Shown here: positions 34,515 through 45,659 of the stretch, piece after piece
Position numbering within the stretch: the stretch's first letter is position 1
How the letters are laid out: each line of letters begins with the position of its first letter
Assembly (NCBI RefSeq): GCF_000321225.1
Contig: NW_004450460.1
Coordinates: 1,228,881-1,292,880, forward strand
Origin: Odobenus rosmarus divergens
Lineage: Eukaryota > Chordata > Mammalia > Carnivora > Odobenidae
Length of the DNA: 64,000 nucleotides
Direction: 5' to 3'
Made by a program: the position numbers and the translations under genes
Notes under the pieces: generated by a model
Database searches by the model: none
Told to the model about the DNA's origin: nothing
The model's input: the letters and a program-made list of their open reading frames with translations, nothing else

Positions 34515-34700
34515 CCTCCATGAGTGAGTGAGCACTTGACATGGAGTGAACACTCAGTCTTCACCTCAACCCTGTGAGGTAGGTACCCACTGACTCCATT
34601 TTACAGATGAGGAAACTGAGATAGCAAGAGGACACATTACTTGCCAAAAGTCACACAGCATCTGGTACTGACTACCCAGCCTGTGCCCTTCCCACAGTCC
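34515..34700 (+). mobile_element. MIR SINE
   Basis: Contains the MIR core 'attttacagatgaggaaact' followed by gag, and then 'acttgccaaaagtcacacag', the classic MIR arrangement in plus orientation. Confidence 0.85.
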
Positions 34701-34773
34701 GATGTGTTGTGGAGCATGTGTCCGTGCCCTCAGACACGTTCCCCCTGAGCCTGGCATAATGTCACCAAATTCC

Positions 34774-34971
34774 TTTTTTTTTAAAAAATATTTATTTATT
34801 TATTTATTTATTTGAGGGACAGAACACAAACAAGCAGGGGGAGGGAGAGGACAAGTAGACTCTGCCCTGAGTGCAGAGCCCAAAACAGGGCTCCACCCCA
34901 GGACCCTGAGATCATGACCTGAGCCAAAATCAAGAGTTGGACGCTCAACCGACTGTGCCACTAAGGTGCCC
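34774..34971 (-). mobile_element. SINEC-type SINE
   Basis: Minus-strand SINE with a (TTTA)n tail. Divergence from the others (gtgccactaaggtgccc, and a shortened GA tract) suggests an older copy. No clean target duplication was found. Confidence 0.88.
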
Positions 34972-35581
34972 CTTCACTGAATTGTTTTTCTGAGGAAACC
35001 CTCTGCCTCACTCAGGGTCCTACAGTAGGTCCTGCACTCTCTCCTCTGCAGGAGTGAGCAGGCCAGAGCAAGACACTCAGGGGAGGAGGTGTAGACAGGG
35101 CTTTCACTCATCAGGTGGGAGCCAGAGAAAACTTCACCATGAGAAGGTGCCTTGTGCAGAGGGAGTGTGTTTTTCACAGGATTTCACAATGCCTGGTTTG
35201 GATCAAAAAATGCAAGAAGAAAGCCGAAGTGACCAAGGACTTGCTGGTGCTCAGGGAAGCCCCTGATTTGAGGGGTCCTCAGAAGTTCGGGGCTCAAGCT
35301 CCAAGAAGTTGCAAGGGTAGGGAAAGAGGAACATGGGACTCACCTTCTAGGTGGTGCTGGAGGTAGGGGATGCTGGCTTTCCATTAGGGTGTGATGGGCA
35401 TGAGGTTAATGCCCTCTCTATCTGCCTTCATCTGTAGCCAGACTGCCCAGCTGTGAAGACTGAGGAAGGAATACTCTGGAGGATATGACGGTGTTACAGC
35501 TTTAGGGTTATGACATGCAGCCCAGGACACATCCTGAGAAATCTGAAATTGAGTGAATTACCTGAGCCTGTGGCCAGCATC
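34972..35581. other. 3' flank of the KRTAP5 fragment
   Basis: No AATAAA was seen on the minus strand at the distance used by the other copies. The last 20 bases before the fragment (cctgtggccagcatctcag) also occur just below the 51-kb copy, so the duplication includes the 3' flank. Confidence 0.5.
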
Positions 35582-35670
35582 TCAGATCTTGCACTGGCAG
35601 CAGATGGGGACACAGCAGCTAGACTGGGAGCAGCAGGGCTTACAGCACCTGGACTGGGAGCAGCAGGGCT
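35582..35670 (-). pseudogene. KRTAP5: KRTAP5-like 3' fragment (promoter and 5' half deleted)
   Basis: On the minus strand, about 29 codons of the KRTAP5 C-terminus remain in frame: [13 protein letters not shown], then [15 protein letters not shown] and the TGA at 35582-35584. Upstream of these codons the coding sequence stops abruptly at 35670. The next bases, tctggggaaattctg, match the conserved element that normally lies over 100 nt upstream of the ATG (compare cagggaaattctg at 22133). A deletion therefore removed the start codon, leader, TATA box and N-terminal half, leaving an untranslatable remnant. The surviving codons show no nonsense change, which suggests the deletion is not very old. 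Confidence 0.92.
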
Positions 35671-35684
35671 CTGGGGAAATTCTG

Positions 35685-37238
35685 CCATTTTCCTTCTATG
35701 TTGAAAACAACCACACAAACATTTGTTTACATGCATTTTTTATGTTTACGCTTTTCATTGCTTTCATCAAACACTGGCAACATCATAAGCTGCAGTGTTT
35801 CCACTCTCCAGGGCTCAGAAGCATGAGGAGAGATGTGCCCGCCTTGCTTCCAGGTGGCGGGCTCCCATGACTGAGGAGAAGGCTCGTTCTGTCGGGTCCA
35901 CCCATGGGGACTGTAGCCCCTTGTCCATTCCTCTCTGACACTGAGATGTTGCTATGGCCCCTGCTCTTCTCTTGCATCTTGTCCCATTTGAGCCACCTGC
36001 TCCCTAGAGCTGCCTTACCCCCTCTAGACAAGAATGGGGGGACACTCTCTGTCCACAGGTCCAGAGACCCAGGAGCAATGTGGGAGGTGCCTACACTCTT
36101 CATGGAGATACAGAAGCTTCCAGGTGGGTTGGATTGGCATTCCAGGAAGCCAGTGTGCAGAGAGGAGGGGCGGAGGTGGTGATTAGAAGGGTGCTTCCTC
36201 TACCTCTTAAGACTGCTGACACAGGCCCTCCCTGGTGAAGCCCCTCCAGCTGCCTGGGGCCCTTCCAGCTTACTCCCCCTGGCTGTGGTAATCAGCCACT
36301 CAGGAGAGCAGGCAAAGGCAGGGGATTCAGAGCCAGATACCCATAGCTGGACACTGGGCCCTTGAACACTTCTCTCCTGCCTTGTTCTGGTCCTTTGTAC
36401 ACACGGATGGTAATGGTTCCTGCCCTGCAGGGAAGGTGGGGCCCCGAGGGCCCCGAGTGTGCATGGACAGTGCATGTGGATCCCACCGCCCCGTCCGTGT
36501 GATCTCAGTTTGCTCTCGGGGGTCGAGTTGGACTGGGTTATGCCTGACATTCACACACTCTGAAGTCCTGCCCGGGAAGCCCTCCGCTCACCAGGGTCAG
36601 GACTGACCCTCTGGAGGATAGGGGAGAAGGGCACCCCAGACTGAGAGCAGGCCTCGAGTGAAGCAGGCAGCTTTGGGGGTGGGAGCAGCCGGCAGGGCCG
36701 GGTTTGGGGGTTCAAGTGCTGAGCTTTGGTCTCAAGGATCAGCTTGTAGCTGATGGGACCATGGGAAGGTTTCAGGGAGGGCAGTGGTGAGGGGCAGGCG
36801 GGAGACCTGACCTTCAGGCAGGGTGTGATGGTGCTGGTCCAGGGGCCGCAGGAGGCCTGACCTGGGTCCCAGCCACGGGGTGCAGCAGGTAGGGCAGACA
36901 CATCTCTGGAAATGAGATCCCTGGGGAAAAGGATCCATTGCAGTGCCCTATGAGTCTCCGCCACTGTTCCAATGAACACATACACACCACGCACACCCAC
37001 CCATGGTTAGGGCCCGTTTATTCATCTTTCTTTCAGGGTGTATAACAGCCTGGTCTCCCCTGAAGGCCTCCCTTAGGTCCCAGACAGCACGCAGGCCTCT
37101 TGGGTTTTGTCTAGTCAGTAGATCGATTCTTGCCGGCATTGGGTACACGGCTCCAGAGCAGATATTTCAAAGGAAATTTCCAGCAGCAGCCCTGGCACTT
37201 GGAATTGATAAGCTACAGGATGGGACACATTGAATTTT
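35685..37238. other. GC-rich intergenic region, no gene recognised
   Basis: The first part is the relic upstream flank of the fragment. The rest is GC-rich with several open frames of 60-150 codons on both strands, none with a recognisable family, splice pattern or conserved motif. Confidence 0.45.
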
Positions 37239-37253
37239 AAAAATTTGTTTGGA

Positions 37254-37433
37254 GGGGTACCTGGGTGGCTCAGTTGGTTAAGCATTTTCCTTTGGCTCAG
37301 GTCATGATCCCGGGGTCCTGGGATCGAGTCCTGCATCGGGGCTTTCAGCGGGGAGTCTGCTTCTCACTCTGCCCCTACCCCTGCTTGTGCTCTCTCTCAA
37401 ATAAATAAATAAAATTGAAAAATATAAAAAGAT
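37254..37433 (+). mobile_element. SINEC-type SINE, plus strand
   Basis: Begins ggtacctgggtggctcagtt and ends in (AAAT)n plus an A-rich tail. The exact 15-bp duplication aaaaatttgtttgga lies at 37239-37253 and 37434-37448. Confidence 0.95.
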
Positions 37434-37448
37434 AAAAATTTGTTTGGA

Positions 37449-39004
37449 GAAAATCGGGCCAATTTTGTTTCATATAACCTTGCTCTGTGAGGTCCTACCA
37501 CAGGAAATCTGAAACAAGACCCCATTCGTGTGACAGAAAAATGTCCCATGTGTCTTGACTTACACAGTCTAGTTGTGCTGGGTGGAAGGGAGAGTGAGAT
37601 ATGAAGTCAAGAGGTCCCCGTGCGGTGGGAGCCTCTCGGATGTGGCCAGCACGAGGACAAGCCCAGGGCGTTGGACATCGGAGAGGTCTGCACCCCAGCC
37701 CAGGGGCGATCCCAGGTTGGCTCGTGCAGTTTTCAAGAAGACAGTCCATCTTCACATTCAGCTGCTTCTCCCCTCCCCTCCCCCAGGCCACGCAAGACCC
37801 CAAAGCAGCTCCTCAAGGACAGTCCAGGGGCCGCTAGGTGCTGGTCTTCTGGTTGTGCATGCATGTTTTTTATCTTCAAAGCACTACTGTCCCATGGTGT
37901 GGGCACACTGTGATTCGCTTACCCCAAGGTGGCCCCTGGGCTTTCGCAGCCCCAGCCGTGGTCCACGGACTCAGTCTCTGCGGCTCTTCCATGGAGAGAT
38001 GCGGCCAGCTCCCCTCCTCCTGCTGAAATAGGGTGCATTTCAGGTCCAAACATCCCCCCGTCAAACACGGTGGAGACCACCCCACTCATTCTCCTGGGTG
38101 TGGTGGCACCAGGTGTTTCCATGGGAGAGGCCGGGGCTCCAGGCTCCCCAGTGCGAGGTGGCACAGAGGACGGGGTGGTAGCCACTTTATTCACTCGGAA
38201 TTTGCTCTTGACAGACGTCTGCTCATTCAATCATTTGTGCACGTTCTAACGAACAGTGTGGCCGATGATAACGGGAGCCGCCCAGCGCTGGCTTCAGTCT
38301 GCCCGCCGCCCCAGCCAGGCGCCCAGGAGAACGTTCCGGGAAGGAGGAGCGTGCAGTGGGTCCTGGTTTGCAGCCTGCCTCCTCTGGGGCCCCCTCGCAG
38401 CTCCCTACCCCATGTGTATCACAGGTGGTGCGCTCTGTCCCTGTCTCTCCCTTGGTGTCTCTCTGTCTCTCTCTCCCTGTCTCTGTCTCTCTCACTATGG
38501 ACACTCTACCTGTTGCTTTTTGTGTTTTATTTGTTCATGTTTACAGGTTTGCAGGTGTTCTTTATGTAAAGGAGATGCCAGCCTAAGTTCTGCCATGCGA
38601 CAGATCGCCCCCCAGACCTTCATCTGCCTTGTTCCCTCAGTGCTTCCTGATCTGGGCTGATGTCCCCCGAAGAGCTATTTTTCTGTGCCTTTTGCCTGCA
38701 ATCCATCCTTTCTGCCCCTGGGAACATGCACAAGGGTGCACTTTTGCAGGTGCAGTGGTCGGCTGTGAGCTAGGACAACAGTTCCATGCGACTCTCCCCC
38801 CATCCCTCTGCTCCCCACCTGCTTTCTTTATCCTCATGGGGTGACAGACTTTGTAACATTGTCTGTAGTTTTTTCCTGTTTGTTTCTCCACCTGGGATGT
38901 AAAACCTGCACGGGCTATGCCCAGGGCAGGGATGTGGGTGGAGAGGGAGGGCAGCCACCCCTCCCCCCAGGATGGTGCAAACTCCCAGGCCCGCATCTCC
39001 CCCG
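37449..39004. other. GC-rich intergenic region, no gene recognised
   Basis: Includes a short TCTCTGTC run at about 38450-38495 and CpG-containing unique sequence. Open frames of up to 178 codons have the Pro/Ser/Arg-rich composition expected from GC-rich non-coding DNA. Confidence 0.45.
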
Positions 39005-39425
39005 NNNNNNNNNNNNNNNNNNNNNNNNNNNNNNNNNNNNNNNNNNNNNNNNNNNNNNNNNNNNNNNNNNNNNNNNNNNNNNNNNNNNNNNNNNNNNNNN
39101 NNNNNNNNNNNNNNNNNNNNNNNNNNNNNNNNNNNNNNNNNNNNNNNNNNNNNNNNNNNNNNNNNNNNNNNNNNNNNNNNNNNNNNNNNNNNNNNNNNNN
39201 NNNNNNNNNNNNNNNNNNNNNNNNNNNNNNNNNNNNNNNNNNNNNNNNNNNNNNNNNNNNNNNNNNNNNNNNNNNNNNNNNNNNNNNNNNNNNNNNNNNN
39301 NNNNNNNNNNNNNNNNNNNNNNNNNNNNNNNNNNNNNNNNNNNNNNNNNNNNNNNNNNNNNNNNNNNNNNNNNNNNNNNNNNNNNNNNNNNNNNNNNNNN
39401 NNNNNNNNNNNNNNNNNNNNNNNNN
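39005..39425. other. Assembly gap (421 N)
   Basis: Unknown bases. The right flank looks like antisense LINE-1 3' UTR, so the gap may cover a LINE-1 tail or 3' end. Confidence 0.99.
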
Positions 39426-39525
39426 TCTTGTACAATTCACAGCGCTCACCATAGCACATACCCTCCCCATGTCTATCACCCACTGGCTAGAGTTCTTAAT
39501 AAGTGGTTACAATGGAGCCCAATAA
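39426..39525 (-). mobile_element. LINE-1 3' UTR fragment
   Basis: 'cttgtacaattcacagcgct' followed by 'caccatagcacataccctcc' is typical of antisense LINE-1 3' UTRs. The element enters the gap on its left. Confidence 0.6.
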
Positions 39526-39539
39526 AGCCTGATGGGATG

Positions 39540-39900
39540 GAGTGAGGGCTTGGGTCGTGTCCCCCAGAATGTATGCTTCAGTCCGAACCCCTGGTGCCTG
39601 GGAGTGTGACCTGAGTTGGAAATAGGGTCTCTGCGGATATAAGCGAATGAAGGCAAGGTCACTAGGGTGGGCCCTGATCCAACAGGACCAGTGTCCTTCT
39701 AGGAAGAGGAGAGACGGACACACAGGGGGCCGTGTGACCACAGAGTCGAGACAGGAGTGATGAGGCCACCAGCCCGGGGATGCCTGGAGCCCCAGGAGTT
39801 GGAGGAGGCGGGAAGCATCCTCCCCCAGAGCCTCTGGAGCTTGGCCCACACCTGATGGCCTCCAGACAGGAGAGGTCACTTGCTGTCTCTAGCCGCAGTG
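39540..39900 (+). mobile_element. MLT1-like LTR
   Basis: The phrases 'gtcccccagaatgtatgctt', 'ggaaatagggtctctgcgga', 'gggccctgatccaacaggac' and 'cagtgtccttctaggaagag' occur in the order found in MLT1 LTRs, plus orientation. The 3' end is unclear. Confidence 0.7.
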
Positions 39901-40589
39901 ACAGCAGCCCCAGGAAGGGATGGTCACGTTTTACTGAATGCACCTGTCCTCCGCGCCATGGCTGCGTGCAGCCCCATAACGTGGTAGCGGTGGGAACAGG
40001 CACCAAGGAAGATGCCCAGGCTCCGGCTGGTCACTGCACAGTGTGGTGTCTCTCTACGTTGTGATGGACGATGGAAGACACAAGTCAACAAAGAGGAAAA
40101 AACCATATCCAAGGGCCCGGGTGGAGCCGGCCTGAAGAGGGAGGTGACAGGTGAGGTGCCTTCGGAGGGAGGTAAGGAGGATGATGGGGAGGACTCAGCA
40201 CACGGGAGGCCTTGTCCGGGGAACACATGAGTGGGGGTACCTGATGGGAACCTGGGCCTCTGCCCAGCACATGGCCCTCTGCTCTCCCTGCCGAAGCCCC
40301 TCCGGGCCCTGGTTTGGGTGTGTGTGACCCACAGCACTTGGTACCCCTAATCCCATAGCTGCCTGCCTGCCCCTCTTCATGGTGTGGCACTCCCTGACAT
40401 ATGTCGGGATACTGTTCTAAAGCCTCCTTCTCGCTGGTGGGCTACCCACCTTATGGTGTAGCTTTCTTTGCTCAGCTGGTCCCACTGCTGCTGGTTGTTC
40501 TGTGATTCCACGCAAGCAGACTGGTCACGGCTGCGGTCTCCCAGTCGGCTTCCCCTTGGCGCCATAACCCTGTGGGGAAGAGGCCGTGA

Positions 40590-40700
40590 TGCCATTTCTC
40601 AAGCTCACACAGCGACCCCGTGGTGGGTCTGACACTTGACTCCAGGCCTCGGGCTCCAGAACCCACCATCCTCACCACTGCCCAGTGTTCCTCAAACCGG
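40590..40700. mobile_element. Possible MIR fragment
   Basis: 'ctcaagctcacacagcgacc' and 'ggctccagaacccaccatcc' resemble the MIR 3' half. It is short and diverged. Confidence 0.45.
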
Positions 40701-41029
40701 GGTCCCTGGCACCCCGCCAGGGTGTCCGGGACGTCAACACTATCTTCACCCTGGTTTCCCTTTCTGTCTTTCATGAGTGAACGGAGGAATTTTCCAGAAG
40801 CTACATGATGGGGGGTATTGGCACACAATGATGATAACAGAGGCAGATGAGCGTCTAGCTGTCCACCATTATGCCCTCTTACCCTTTTTTGGTAGGGAGG
40901 AAGAGGCAATGAGTTTTTTTAAAAAATGTGTCATGTGTGTTTACATGTATTGGGTTTGCTCATGTTATTTTATTTATTTTTTATTTTTTCAGTGTTAACC
41001 TTTTATTATGAGGGAAATAAACTCCCTGC

Positions 41030-41370
41030 TTGTGAAATTTAATTTTATTTCTCCCAAGTTATATTGAGCTATAACTGACATATAACATTTATAAGTTTCA
41101 ATGTACAGCATGATGATCTGGATACCTTGTGAAATAATCACTACAATGAATTCAGTTCACATCCGTCACCACGCTGGTTGCACATTTTCTTCCCTGTGAT
41201 GAGAACGGTTCAGATCTACTCTCAGCAACTCTGTGACACCCAGCACAGCATGGTGAACGATGGTCGCCATGCTGTGTGTCACGTTCCCCAAGACTTGCTT
41301 GTCTTGTAACCAGAAATCTGCACTTTCTGACCACCTTATTAGTGTTATCTTAAACAAACTTGTAAAACAA
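41030..41370 (-). mobile_element. LINE-1 3' UTR fragment
   Basis: 'agttatattgagctataact' followed by 'gacatataacatttataagt' and 'caatgtacagcatgatgatc' is a common antisense 3' UTR segment of mammalian LINE-1s. Confidence 0.75.
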
Positions 41371-41779
41371 ATACTCTAAAACTTGGCCAGCGCTAATTCC
41401 CACAGCCCTAAAACACATTGACCCACAGAAGCAAAAGGGCTTTGGGACCCTTGGTAACGGTAAGGGGGTGGTGCCATGGGCCTCCTGTGTCTGGGGACCA
41501 CTCTTCACCCCTTGAGGTCACGGTGCTCAGGTCCCACTGGCCTTGGTAGAAATTATGTCCCAATAACAATGAGACACAGAAATGCCAGACCAATCCGGCA
41601 GCCCCCCGCCCCGGGCTATTTCTGGGGGGTCATGAAGGGTCTCAGACATTGTCACCAATCGTCTGGGTCTTGGCTCGCTTCCAGGTGCTCTCACCAACCT
41701 CTGCCACGCTGTGGCATGCCACCATCACTTACAACCCAGCAGCGACCAGCAGGGCCACTGCCCGCCTCTGCCGTGGGGA

Positions 41780-42170
41780 CTGCACCTGTACCCAGAGAAA
41801 CACAACCAATTGGATGAGTGTCTGTGTGTAAAGAGGTTTATGTTAAGGAACTAACTCACGTAGCTGTGGGGGCCGGAAAGTCCAAAATGTGTAGGGCAGG
41901 CGGCAGGCATGCAGCTCAGGCAAGGTCTCCAAATCACTGTCTAGAGGGGATTCCTTCCTTCTCAGGAAACCTCAGTCTTTACTCTTAGAGCCTTCACCTG
42001 ATTGGATGAGGCCCACCCACGTTATGGAAGGTGATCAGTTTTACTCAAAGTCCAGTGATTTAAGTGTTAATCACATCTACAAAATACCTTCGCAGCAATG
42101 TCTAGACTGCTGTTTGACCAAACACACAGGGTACCGTGGCCCACTCCCAGGTCACTCTGAGACGTGGCTC
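41780..42170 (-). mobile_element. Old interspersed repeat, class unresolved
   Basis: The string of phrases 'cccagagaaacacaaccaat', 'gtccaaaatgtgtagggcag', 'gattggatgaggcccaccca' and 'gatttaagtgttaatcacat' recurs widely in mammalian genomes as I recall. I cannot name the family with confidence. Confidence 0.4.
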
Positions 42171-42576
42171 TGCTATCCCACAGCAGGGCTGTCTGGACCA
42201 TGAGATGATACAGGGTTTACTGAGACTGAGCTTTTTGTCCATATAGTCTGTCTGCCCCCTTTTCTCTCAGGTGGTTGGGTCAGGAGGATAGGGTGTGTGG
42301 ACCCTGATCTTGGCCAGGCAGAGCTGACGCTGTCCGGAAAGGATGGCTGCTTCTCAGGGCCCCTGGGCCTCCTTCAAGACCAGGAGAAATACCCATGTGC
42401 AAGAGGTCCCTCAACATCATGCATATTGGGAATATGCAGACACCCGGAGGAGGGGTTGGGCCACGGTAGAGGCAGCACGAGGCTGAAGCCTAACGAGGCA
42501 GCTCTTAGGAGGCTGCCCTGTGCCCACTAGAGAGAGAAGAACCACAGAAAGCAGAGGTACTGAGGGGGGAGGTGTT

Positions 42577-42582
42577 TTTATT
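42577..42582 (-). promoter_or_regulatory. KRTAP5: Relic polyadenylation signal of the 43-kb KRTAP5 copy
   Basis: TTTATT on the plus strand is AATAAA on the gene strand, 502 nt beyond the ancestral stop codon, in a block similar to the signal of the 51-kb copy (tttatttaga). Confidence 0.65.
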
Positions 42583-43083
42583 TAGAGGGACACGGAGTCC
42601 AGCTGGATGGTAGCAGATCACAAATAACAAAGGTAATATGCAGAGATGCCCACCGGGCGGACTGCTCCTGAGTGCTGGGGAAAGTTGGACCTCATAGGAG
42701 AGAGGTACTCAGGTCTGGGTTGGACCTGTGCCCACTGCCGCCTGGCCTCGAAACTGGACGCGGCCCTCCTCGGGTAGGGCACGCAGGGCCAGGGTCGTCT
42801 TGGTCCCAGCTAGTGGTGTGGCAGCAGTGACAGGCAGAGGAGGAACACCCATCCTCAGGATCCCGTGGTGGGGGGCAAAAGCAGAGGTGCATGGGGAGCA
42901 GATTTCTAGGGTGAAGCCAAGAGTACGAGTGGGGGACTCTGTTTCTGGTTCAAAAGATGCAGACTGTCCTACTCCAGAAGATAGCAGGCTAAGAACGGTG
43001 CTCCATGGGGCTAGGGCTGAGCAGGGGCATTGCCTGGAGAGGGCAGCCGATTCGCTGACCACCTGGGGTCCGTGGTCATGGTC

Positions 43084-43418
43084 TCAGATCTTGCACTGGC
43101 AGCAGACGGGGACACAACAGCTGGACTGGGAGCCCCCACAGGAGCCACAGCCCCCACAGCTGGAGTCGCAGCCCCCTTGGAGCCCCCACAGGAGCCACAG
43201 CTGGAGCAGGTGCAGGCTGGCACATAGTAGCACATGGGTTTGCAGTAGCAGACGGGCACACAGTAGCCGGAGCCGCAGCCCCCACAGCCCGAGCCACAGC
43301 CCCCACGGCCGGAGCCACAGCCTCCACAGCCTCCACAGCCAGAGCCGCAGGCCCCACAGCTGGAGCCACAGCCTCCACAGCCGGAGCCGCAGCCTCCAGA
43401 ACAGCCACAGCAGCCCAT
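43084..43418 (-). pseudogene. KRTAP5: KRTAP5-like copy with 1-nt frameshift
   Basis: The ATG (43416-43418) opens a normal KRTAP5 N-terminus for 82 residues: GSGCGGC repeats, [27 protein letters not shown]. The frame then shifts at a run of five C (43172-43176, plus strand) where the paralogs have six. After that the product is a 53-residue Ala/Pro/Ser-rich tail without Cys, ending at 43011-43013. In the ancestral phase the family C-terminus ([15 protein letters not shown]) and stop at 43084-43086 are still readable, so only one base is missing. Other signs of decay are Cys-to-Tyr changes in [10 protein letters not shown], a Cys-to-Arg change in GSGRGGC, and a TATA box changed to CATAACG. A homopolymer sequencing or assembly error could explain the frameshift alone, but not the other changes. 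Confidence 0.85.
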
Positions 43419-43504
43419 GGTTCTGGTGGGTTGAGGGTGGAGCAGGTCAGAGGAGCAGGTGCAGAGGACAGGTGTTCAGGTGTGGAGCCTCCTGGGCTGG
43501 GGTC

Positions 43505-43511
43505 CGTTATG
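43505..43511 (-). promoter_or_regulatory. KRTAP5: Degenerate TATA box CATAACG
   Basis: It aligns with CATAAAG of the 21.6- and 51-kb copies but has C in place of the third A of the AAA run. The flanking leader and upstream block are otherwise conserved. Confidence 0.55.
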
Positions 43512-43599
43512 CACTTGCCGTAGGGTCAAGTGAGATGCTGAGCACATGGTCCCTTCCTCGTCCCCGTTTGGGCCACTCCCCCAGGGAAATTTTATTTTC

Positions 43600-44510
43600 T
43601 TAACATTTAAACACGTCCACTGTTTTTCTGTGTTGTTTTGCACTTTTACTTAGGAGCACTGCGTCTTGCTCTGACTTGGTTCCAGGCCCACTTGCCATGG
43701 GGGAGATGGTCCAGGTCCCTGGAGACTCAGCCGGAGGCCTGTGTCTGTTCCTGTGGTCATAGTCCTGAGGGGACCCCAGGCCATCAGGGATTGTCTCAGG
43801 GGATCCAGAGCGAGGGTGAAATTGACCCTGGAGAGCAGGAGAACTTGATGGGTGGAGAGAGCAGGACCATCTTTCTATAACTCAGCTGAGCTGGGTGTGT
43901 ACCTGGCCCAGACCTGCTCCCCATCTTGGCTTTAGGGGGAACGGGCTCCAGGCAGCCGTGCTTGTAAAGGGTTTGTAGCTAGAGCTGCAAGGGCAGGAGG
44001 GGCCAGGGCTCGAAGCCTGAGCATTCCCTCGTCCTCTTCTGCTCTGCCCCACACCCTTGCCCAGGCCTTTGAAGGTCATGTTTGCACGGACAGGAATTTG
44101 CACTTAATTGCTCTGAAGCACCAATTAGTGCGCTGACAGGATCCCAACATTCAGGGGCACAGTGCACAGTCCCCTGCAATCTCACTCCCCCACTGCCCCC
44201 CACGCCCGCCCCCTCAGAAGGCATGGACTCTGGGCCCAGAAGAGCCTGTTTTTCTTCCTCTGCTGGAGACTTTTGGGAGGAGGGGCTTCCCACATCAATG
44301 CTGCTATAGATGCAGTTTGCCGGGAGGTGGCGTCCTTGCACCATCCATGAGGCCACCTTTAAGCTTGGCCGTGGTACTTTGTTGAGGTCTTGGGCTCTGT
44401 GGGCCTGGGGCAGCCGCCTTCCTGAGGAGACCACCTGACACCCAGCAGGCAGTCACTCGGGGAGAGGGAGCACAGCACAGACCTGGCCCTTGGCCTTGTT
44501 AACTAAGCTC
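43600..44510. other. GC-rich intergenic region, no gene recognised
   Basis: Upstream flank of the 43-kb copy, with conserved upstream sequence only up to about 43650. No repeat or coding signature beyond it. Confidence 0.45.
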
Positions 44511-44514
44511 ATCC

Positions 44515-44615
44515 CCACAGTGCTGGGGTTGCAAGGCATTGTGCACCCCACTTTACAGATGAGGCGCAGAGCCCAGGACACCACAGGAGCCCGATTTCAG
44601 GGGCAGATAGTCCGG
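44515..44615 (+). mobile_element. MIR SINE fragment
   Basis: The core 'actttacagatgaggcgcag' followed by agcccagga matches MIR in plus orientation, in a GC-rich context. Confidence 0.7.
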
Positions 44616-45655
44616 TCTGCAGGCTGGGCTTGTAACGGCCCTGCATCTGCGTGGCCTCAGGGGGAGACTGGCCGCTGGGCCATGATGTTGTGAGTATGAA
44701 TGAAACCCACCCCACTGACGGTCCCGGGATCGTGAGGATTTTCTTGCCATCTGCCACCGGTCTGGTCTGGTTTCTCTCTGAGGCCATGAATTGTATGTAG
44801 CCAGAGGGTTTCCCTCTTTGCCCTGCTAGCCAGGAAGCTCAAGATGTTGTTGTGGGAAAAGCAGTGAGTCTCAAACCATTCAGCTTCGGTTTTCGATCCC
44901 GGCCTGCCCGCAGATGAGCTGGTAGATGCATCCCAGCCAGCGCAGGGCAAGGTCCAGGCAGATGAGGCGACCCCAGGGCAGGGTTGTGGGACCCTCACAG
45001 GGCGGTGGGCTGGGCAGGGGTGCGGGAGGGTGGGGACCAGGATGAACATGAATTTTATGGCACGTGTGAAAACGTTGGATGTGGCCCCGACAGCTGGAGG
45101 CTGATGGTGTAGCTGGGTCTGCACAGGGCAGTTCTAGGGGCCAGCTGTAGGTCCGACAGGGGCTGTAAGGCCAGAGCCGCAGTGAGGACAGGGCTCGGTG
45201 GGGAGCCCTTTGCTGAGAATGGTCTCAGACTGGCAGGGATGTGGGCCGGGGTCTGGCTTGGCTGTTACCGTCGTAAGCTCGACCCTGTGCGAGCAAGTCG
45301 GGACAGGCCGCCTGTGGCAGCAGCTTGCCAGGACCAGGGGGTCGACTCACTCAGGGAAACAGGAGGCTCAGCTGTGCCCGGAGGGGCTGGAGGGGGTGGC
45401 CTGGCCGCGGGGCACCCACGGGCCTGGCCGGGGCACTGGACAACAGTGAGGACAGTTGTCAGCTACGGATGAGGCCCTGGCTGTTCAGGGCCAGCATTAT
45501 AGCTGGGCCGGCCCTCCTGCACGCCTGAGGCTCGGGCAGTGGGTGGCGTGCCCTGGGATTGTGGGCGGTGGCCAGACTCCTGGGCCGCTGGCTGCAGGGA
45601 CAGGTTGATGGTCACCCGGAGCCTGGACGCCTGTTTGGATGTTCGTCTGCAGCAT
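44616..45655. other. GC-rich intergenic region, no gene recognised
   Basis: CpG-containing, unique-looking sequence. Open frames of up to 155 codons lack family motifs. Confidence 0.4.
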
Positions 45656-45659
45656 TTTA

